Origin: Mugil cephalus
Taxonomy: Eukaryota > Chordata > Actinopteri > Mugiliformes > Mugilidae
Reading direction: 5' to 3'
Assembly: GCF_022458985.1 (NCBI RefSeq)
Contig: NC_061789.1
Location: 3,637,501-3,701,500, forward strand
Length of the DNA: 64,000 nucleotides
Shown piece after piece: positions 56,576 through 64,000 of this stretch. The notes beneath the pieces are model-generated. The model searched no databases. It was not told the DNA's origin and saw only the letters and a program-made list of their open reading frames with translations. The first letter of the stretch is position 1, and each line of letters starts with the position of its first letter. The position numbers and the translations under genes are program-made.

Positions 56576-58860
56576 ATCAATAATGTCAAATCTGATAAGT
56601 AACTGTGCAAAAATAAATGGTAAAAAGGTGAACCTGTACTTTGTTTGGCTCTTTGTGTTTATTTTATTTATTTATTTTTCAAGTTCTTTAACCTCCCTTC
56701 TCATATATATTTTCTGGATTCATGGCAGGAGTCTTACTTTGTTTTATTGAAGTATTTATTTGAATTTATGTCGAAATGGAAATTGCATTTTATTTTTGTT
56801 GTATTTTTGTTGTTTTGAGTGAAAAGTGTCACGATTTCCTGTCTGTCTGTTTCATGTTTTGAGGTTCCTGTTTTATTTTGTTAAGTTTCTTGATTTTCTG
56901 TCTGTCGTGTTTCCTCATGTGTCCATGATTGCTCATTGGTTTCTCCCCGTGTGATTTCCCTGATCTGTCTCACCTGTCCCTCAGCCCTGTGAGTATTTAT
57001 AGCCCTGCCTTCCCTTTGTTCCCTGTTGCGACGTTGATGTTATTTCCCTGATGTTGTCCATAATTCTTTCATGCCATTTTTTTTTGTCCCCAAGTCATGT
57101 TCATGTTCTAGTTTTGCTTTTTGCCTTCTGCAGCACTTTTTGTTCCTGTTAATTTCCACTAAATACCCTTTTTCCCCAGATTCCCTGTCTCATCTTTTGT
57201 CCTGCATTTGGGTCCTCACCTCTACATAATTCCTGACAAAAAGGACATTTTGTTTTGAATATTATGCAGTAGTATGGCATGTGGCTTGGCCGACCTCAAT
57301 AAATGGACCTTTGACTAATTGAAAATTTCTTTGTGGCCCGTTAAGATTTGTATTTGAGTACGCCTGCTGTAGTATCTTCCCTCCGAGGTACAAACATAGC
57401 GCCCATGATTTTAGTTGGCCAAACATTGAGCCATTGCAAGGACTGTTTACTGTTTCAAAGAGAAGCATTGATTTGAGTATTTTTTTTTTTTCAAACTGCA
57501 CTAGTATTTTGGAAGAGCTTAAGAGTTTTTTTATATATTCACCAATTGATACCTTAAAAGATGTGAGGGAAGTATGTTTTAGGATTCTTAGAGTCATTGA
57601 GCTGAATTAAAGATCAAATTCTATACTCAGTCTCAGTATTCTGGAAGATGAGTCTAGAACTTGTTTGTGACCATGATTTTTTCAGAAATACAAAGAACCT
57701 TTGTCAGCGGTTAGGAAGTGTTCATTTTATTGTAACTCATTATCACCATTTATAGCATGCACAGTTGTAATGATTATTATTAATGGCATGAATGAATACA
57801 TTTCATTACAAAGCATATTAAAAAAATAGAGAAAATTATGATAGAACACAGTTATATTTTTACTGATTACTTCCGGTTCCGGGTCACTGCTCATGCGGTC
57901 GACTGGTCGGAGACCTGAGCGGTATTCCTCTGATTCTGATTTGATTCTGATTCTATAAAATGTCACTTCAATCTGAAAATCAGTAAATGACATAAAGACA
58001 CTGTGGTCTACAGAAAGAAGGTGAGAAGACAAATCACTGAATGAATGAATCCTTAGGGGAAAAAATGGTCAATCATTTAAAGTTGCTAAATCATCTTTAA
58101 CCCTGAGACATTGTCAAGAACACCAATAAACCAGGTGTTTTAGAAGATATGAATTAGTTATATTGTTTCATTAAAATTAGAAAATTTGTGTTGTCACTGG
58201 AATATGTTTTCTACAAATATTAACTTTCATTGTTTGCATTTAGATTATTTAGATTGTTTGCAAGATTATGTATAAAAACGAAAATGTGTAAAACAAGGTT
58301 AATGCTTAATACTAAAGAAAAACTTCCCACCTCAATACACCAAAATATAGGTGGATTTGATTTTCTTAAAAAAACTTAATAAAACATATTAAAAATTAAA
58401 AGTACCTTACATTCAATCAAATTTTGATTCTGGCAGTGATGTCTAGACAGAAGAAATAAATCCAAATATTTTGAATTAATCAAATATAATGTCCTGACAT
58501 TTAATAAATTTACTGATCTTATCTTGTGGCACAAGGGATTGTACCATCTCGTCCTGTGTATTAATCAATATGAATAAGAACAATGTATTTTTTATTTCCG
58601 TAAATTCTACCTGCACAGCTTTGTTAATGACACAATGGTTTGATGTTGGCATTGTATATTTCTGTGTACATTCCTGATAAGTTTTTTTTTTTATTTTTTT
58701 TTTTTTTATGCCAAACAGGTTTCTGGAGCCTAATCTGATAACCTACAGCATTTGATGATTTGTTGAATGTCCACATTTAGTATTTGCTCATCATTTTAGA
58801 AGATTTTACTTTGTGAAAAATCACAGGAAAATAATTGTTAGGACTTTCAGTAGAGTTGTA
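56576..58860. other. Remaining spacer between the GVIN genes
   Basis: AT-rich, with no gene recognised. About 56820-57235 is T/CT-rich and repeat-like (CCTGTCTGTCTG, CTTTTGTCCTGCATTTGGG). Unit heads related to the 380-bp array occur at about 57710 and 58140. The first about 170 bases beyond the copy 2 stop (58870 down to about 58700) match the 3' flank of copy 1. Confidence 0.5.
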
Positions 58861-58875
58861 ATTGTGTAGTTTCAC

Positions 58876-61800
58876 TCATTGTTTGAACATTTCATCCAGA
58901 CTCTGAATTGCTTCTTCTTTTGTGTGTGTTTTCCACTCGCTGGGAATTTCACCATCGCCCTCAAATTTATAACCATAGTAGTCTTCCAGGTCTTTTTGAA
59001 ATCGACACACAAACCATGTCCAGTATTTCAGCTTTGACTCATCTGGGGTGATTCTCCAGTTAGCAAACCTTGGTCCAGCTTTTCGGTACTGTTTGAAAGG
59101 AATGGCGTTTTCAGTTTCATCAGGGTAAAATCTCACATCACTTGCAACTTTTGTTGTGCAGACATCAACACTCATTATGTCTGTGTGTCTGTAGTGCCAA
59201 CCTTTGATTGCACCAGACCGGTGAAAAGGGACACTGTGGTCATCAGGACTGTGGTCTTCCAGGGTGTTGGTGCAAACAGCTCCACAGAATGGACACTTCA
59301 CCCAGCAGCACTTACACAGCTGATCAATGAGGATGTGATCAGGTCTTAGTCTGAATTCCTTCATCTTATCCAGGGAGAGGTGCTTCATCTCCTCAATGAT
59401 GTTAACCAGACCTTTCTCTATCTCTTCTTTAAGAAAGTCAAAGTTGTTTATGTCACTGAAGTTTTTACAACAAATGGTATCAAGTGGCAGCTCATCCTTG
59501 AGGAAAGAGGAAAATTCCTTCACCCACATCTCTGTTCCTCCTCCCTGGGTTTTGACTTTTGTTGTTGCTTCAAATAAAGCTTGTCTCACAAGCTGACTGA
59601 TGTTATCAATGTTTTTCTTCAGTATATTCTGAGCTTTACCTTTGTGTTCTCTGGAGACGTATTTCTTGACTTCTTCTTTTATAAAAGCCTCTACTTTCCT
59701 CCTTGGATGTTGGATGTAATTGATGAAATCATCAAAATCTTCTTTCAGTGCAAGTGATTTCAGCACATGTTTCTCCAAGTCCAACCTGTTCCCATTGAAT
59801 GCTGGGAAAGAGCACCTCATCTCTCCAGCGAGATCAATGGCGGTCTTGGTACAGACAGTCTCAACGGTGGAAACCTTCAGTTTTTCATAGATCATTTCTC
59901 CAAACACGACAGCAGATGAGTTTCCTTTGCAGAAGCTTCTGAAAACATTGTAATATTGTGGTTTATTGTTGTTCAGGTAAGTGAGTGCGTCATTGTTCTT
60001 TTTAAATGTTTGGTGAGAATTTGAAAGCCAACTCCCCAACCTTTCAAAAACATACAACAAGACATCAACTGTAAACTCCTTCTTGAATGAATAGTTCCTC
60101 TCTGATTCAAATTCTGTCACTTTTTCTTGAACATTTTTGGCCACTTCTTGTAGGTAAGTTGGGCTGTAGCCTCTTGTTGCTACAGGCTTGGTCTTAATTG
60201 CATCAAAGGACTGTTGGTCAATGTTGTTAATAAAGGTTCTGATCATTTCCTGTTCTTCATGAGGAAGAATATTCTGTTGTGTTCCTACAACTTTTTGTCG
60301 AGCGTAGTCCACTACAGCTTTGAGCCCTTGTTTGATTTTGTGTGTGTTGGTTTCTTTCTTACCTCCCTCAGATTGTTGGATTTCATTACAGTGTTCTTGG
60401 TACTTCTTATAGGTTATATAAGCACAGTAATTCCCAGCTTTTGATACATTTTTGTATCTTCCACTGCTGTTGGATTCATCTATGAGATGCTGTTCAATCC
60501 CCAGCTCTTGAAAGATGGAAATTTTGTCTTCTTCCAGGTTTATGTCTTTAATGGGTTTTATATCTTCAGTTAATTCACTGACACAGTTGGTCCAAACAGA
60601 GGTGAACTGCTTTTGAAGCTCCTCTTCATCCTTTGCCTTGTCTTTTAACTGTTGAGCAAGCTCTTTGCTCTTTTGTAGCAGTTTGTTCTCAAACTCTGGC
60701 TTCATATCATCAAGCTTTTTACAAGCTTTCTTTTGCTGGATAACGTCATCCAGTTTCCTTTTCACTTCTGTCACCTGTTCCTCATGAAACTCCTTGATTT
60801 TGTTTTCAAATCGGCCTCGCCACTGAACCAACATGTCTTTGTCTCTGTTGTCCTCAAAGTACAACATCATGTCTTTCTTGATTTTTTCATATGTTTTGCT
60901 CATTTCATTAAAAAGGTAAGTGAGGCCAACATTATCAAGTTTTGCATTTTCAATCTTGGTGTAAAGTTGGTTTTCAATGGTCAGCATGCTGCTCCTAAGG
61001 GCCCAAGTCCAGTTCCCATATTGGACCTCAAGCTTTCCGTACGCTGCAATTTCAAGCGTGTTTTTGAAGCTGAAAACAAACTGTTCATTCATCAGGGCAT
61101 TCCACAGGTCTTGAATTTTGCTTTTGAAATGTGAGAGAGTGATTCCAGCAGACTGTGAAGCCTTAGTGAGGATCATCCTCTTCAGTTCTTGGACACTCTC
61201 ACTGTAACCAGGATTTGGGGGAGCCATTGGTGGACTTCCTTCCCATAGCTGGGCAAAGTATTTTACATCTTCTTGCACATCAAATGCAATGACGTCACTG
61301 AAGCACTCAGCATCACACACCTCCTCTTTGGCAGCGAGCTGAGCCATCTGGTCCAGTTTTTCTTGCAGGCGTCTCTTTCCATCCATGTTTTTCTCTGCAG
61401 CTCCAATGTCTGTAACATTCTGGTGAACAAACACACAACTCAGAGAAAGCTTAACTTTCTTCATCCTCATGAAAGCCTGGACAACAATCTGCAGGACATC
61501 TTGCATCTCAGCTGGATTCTCACCAAAGATGTTGATCAGTGTCATGTTTCCCAGGCCAACAACAAATGTGGCCAGTGCATCATCATGGTGAAGAGTGGCG
61601 TTACCTGCCAATTCAAGAGCACGTAGTCCTTCAGTGTCCACTACAAGAACATAGTCAAACCTGAAATCTTTCTGTATTTCCTCTGACACTTTGACCAACT
61701 GCATGAAAGCACCCTTGGTGCACCTACCAGCACTAACTGCAAACTGCAATCCAAACATGGCATTCAGCATTGTTGATTTTCCACTGCTTTGTACGCCGAG

Positions 61801-63668
61801 AACCGACAGCACAAAAACTCTCTGGTCGCCCAGATTCTTGATGACTTCTTCTAAAACACTAGATATCCACGTTAAAGGCACATGACCTGCATCTCCATCC
61901 ATCAGCTCCATAGGGTGTCCTGATATCATCAGATCTGCAGCCAGTTTGGGGTATTTGGACCAGTTGGTCTGTCCACTGTTTGGTGGTTTCTTCAGAGCTT
62001 GATGAGCTTCATAGATCTGTCCCATTTCTCTAAACATATGCTCCAAACCAAAAGTTGCTGACTGCAGTTTTTTTGATATTGTTTCAAGCTCATCTTGTTT
62101 ACCTGCTAACAGTGGAGATTTGGGGTGTTTCTTCTTCAGAACCAGGACCTCAGACCATTTTTCATCATAGCTTTGGAGAATTGAAGACAGGTCGTCTGTG
62201 CAGAGGGCATCTATTAAGATCTGAGTCCATTTCAGGAAGTACTCTTTCTCCTGGGATGACAAAGAAATGAGGCTTTCAGTGAATGACTTCGTCAGTTCAC
62301 TACAGGAAACAGAGCATTGATCTTCTCTGATTTTCATCAGCTGCTGATTTTTCTGACTTTTTTCCTTCTCCACATTTCCTTTCAGATGATACAGTTCTTT
62401 TTTTACTCTCGACCACTGGTGCCACAGTTGGCCTTGACAGGGGAGAAATCTATCTTTGATCTTTGAAATATCCATCCCCTGAATCAAATTAAATATTTCC
62501 ATTGCTGCCTTTTCTCCTTTTCGACACACTGGGTCATCTTCATCCACTCTGATTCCAGAGACATTGGCCATAGATTTGAGCCGGAAGGAGGTTTGTAGTC
62601 GAGACAAAATCTTTCCAATAATTCCTTTTAGGGTTTTTGAAACATCTGACTGACTTCTGTCTTTCAGACCCATTTTGTACTTTCCTGGTTTCACCTGAAC
62701 TGCATCACAATCATTGTCAGCAATGAGAATAATGAGAGGCTTCTGAGACTTGTAAAGATCTGAGATAGTTGTTGCACTTCTGTGGCTTTTTTTTAAAGTT
62801 GGTACAAGAACTACATTGACTGAAGAAGTTTCAGTCAGTATTTTAGTTTGTTTTTCAATCATCAGAGCATCACCATGAAGATTACAGAAGGCAGTGCAGT
62901 CAGTGAAGGGATCATTGGGTTTTCCTGCAGGGCAGTACCAGGCAATCTCTACCACACCGTCCATCAGATGACGAGATTTGGTGCTGCCTGGACAGTTTCT
63001 GTGGAAGAAGGTGTTGTGACGGTCGTTGATCAAAGAGTTCATGAGCTGTGATTTCGACTCAGATAATGAACCCAGGCGGAAAAATGACACCATGTGTGTC
63101 TCAGCGTTGCAGATGGGCATACTCTTCATGGTGACAAGTTTTGAATTATCTTTGACTTGAGTTGTCTTCCATGTTTTGATTATTTGTCTAAATGTCCACA
63201 GAGGACATTCTATTGTTGCGGTCTCTGGGTTAGGAACAAGGAAAGGCAAGGCGTACTGACACTGTGATAACTTTGTAATCATGTTCTGCTTAAGGAAACT
63301 GTCTGAGCAGTGAAATACTGCCATTTGAACATCCATTGGATGCACGTTGGTTTGTTTTGATTGGCCCACGTCTACAGTGGTGCTAAAGAGAGCATCTAAG
63401 TCATTGTCATCCATTTCAACAGCCTGTGAATCTTTCACATCAGTACCATCTTGACTTAAATGAATATATCTGGCGCTGTAGTCTAACATCATTAACCTCT
63501 GAAGGAAATTCTGAGCTACATCTGCTTCCAGTATATCTCTAGTCATTTGAACTAGTGGACCTGTTTTGAGAAAGTCTGCTGCTGACAACTCCTGTTGGTC
63601 TTGAAGGTGAAGTCTTCTGAGCAGTGTTTCGGTTTCTGTTTGCCTGTGTTTCTTGCTGTTGTTCTCTT
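58876..63668 (-). CDS. gvin1: Interferon-induced very large GTPase (GVIN), copy 2, giant 3' exon
   Basis: The giant terminal exon starts at a splice acceptor (ATGCAG|AAGAG, minus strand, 63668) that is phase-matched to copy 1, and ends at a stop at 58876-58878. It gives about 1,596 exon-encoded residues. The open frame continues to an ATG at 63711, which I take as intronic. Same layout as copy 1: P-loop GVQSSGKST (about 61790), RCTKG, DTEG, charged helices and the Cys/His block CKCCWVKCPFC near the C-terminus. Most of the chain is nearly identical to copy 1; residues encoded at about 60180-60470 and the first about 100 residues are clearly different. Upstream exons, including any AIG1-like exon, must lie right of the window; none is evident between 63669 and 64000. 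No frameshift or stop is seen, so it is likely functional. Confidence 0.93.
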
Positions 63669-64000
63669 CTGCATAACAAAAATTATATTCTGGATTATCA
63701 CATGAATACACATCTAAAACATGGAGAGTAGCAGTGAACAGTTAAGTCCCTCCCCCTTATTCATTGTAGAACAATGCAGTAATCATGAAACTATTAAATA
63801 CCAATATGGGGTAGCTGGGAATAAGTACTGCTGCAGTCTACATTGTGGCAAGAATAAGAGTAAGTAAAACAAAAAAGAAGTAAGAGTAATATTTTAATTT
63901 AGTATTTGGTATTTCATAGTAACTATATTTTTCATTTTACAATATCAGAAAATAGCAATAATAATGATTGAAACCTTTGAATGACAACATGAATGCAGAC
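63669..64000 (-). other. Intron upstream of the GVIN copy 2 giant exon
   Basis: AT-rich with no splice donor in the minus orientation that fits a coding exon. Treated as intron running off the window. Confidence 0.5.

Noticed and set aside
1-64000. CRISPR array, bacterial operon or intact virus
   Set aside because: No regularly spaced direct repeats with unique spacers, and all genes are intron-bearing vertebrate genes; repeats are microsatellites and transposons.

Overview
This window is nuclear DNA from a vertebrate, almost certainly a teleost fish. Genes are split by GT-AG introns, AT-rich introns are full of DNA-transposon and LINE debris, and the gene set is jawed-vertebrate (guanylate cyclase C, BAFF receptor, PLBD1, PICK1, a prototype galectin). 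Two very large GVIN-type GTPases with giant single coding exons are typical of fish immune gene families. No prokaryotic feature, CRISPR array or intact virus is visible. All exon limits were read by eye from splice consensus, frame and family alignment. In each complete model the coding lengths sum to a multiple of three: tnfrsf13c 185 aa, plbd1 539 aa, pick1 415 aa, galectin 135 aa, GVIN copy 1 1,963 aa.

Layout. 0.5-3.9 kb (+): the last six exons of gucy2c, cut by the left edge. 8.4-10.8 kb (-): a compact three-exon tnfrsf13c (BAFF receptor) whose introns carry complementary pentanucleotide repeats. 13.5-20.9 kb (-): plbd1, eleven exons. 21.2 kb (-): tRNA-Arg(CCT). 23.2-29.3 kb (-): pick1, twelve coding exons. 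31.2-32.9 kb (+): a galectin-1/2-like gene, four exons. In human, gucy2c and plbd1 neighbours lie on 12p while TNFRSF13C, PICK1 and LGALS1/2 lie on 22q13, so the window joins two human conserved-synteny blocks.

33-64 kb is a GVIN (interferon-induced very large GTPase) cluster. It holds a 3'-end pseudogene fragment (33.8-34.3 kb), GVIN copy 1 on + (about 37.1-48.6 kb) and GVIN copy 2 on - (63.7-58.9 kb, its 5' exons beyond the right edge). Copies 1 and 2 converge tail to tail. Copy 1 has a TATA box with a triple GAAA-type interferon-response element just upstream, a 5' non-coding exon, a degenerate AIG1/GIMAP-like domain on one symmetric exon, and repeated frame-neutral exon pairs (32 nt plus about 100 nt) before the giant GTPase exon. 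The two giant exons are nearly identical over most of their length but differ strongly in one patch of roughly 80-100 residues and at the N-terminus.

The rest is mobile-element debris: hAT elements (one with a perfect 8-bp target duplication, one nested in another transposon), Tc1/mariner fossils, a Harbinger-like element, small inverted-repeat elements, LINE fragments and local tandem duplications. The most interesting material is the modular 5' half of GVIN copy 1, the inverted GVIN pair with its variable patch, the complementary repeats around the BAFF-receptor membrane exon, and unexplained tandem units with splice-like edges at 50.8-54 kb.
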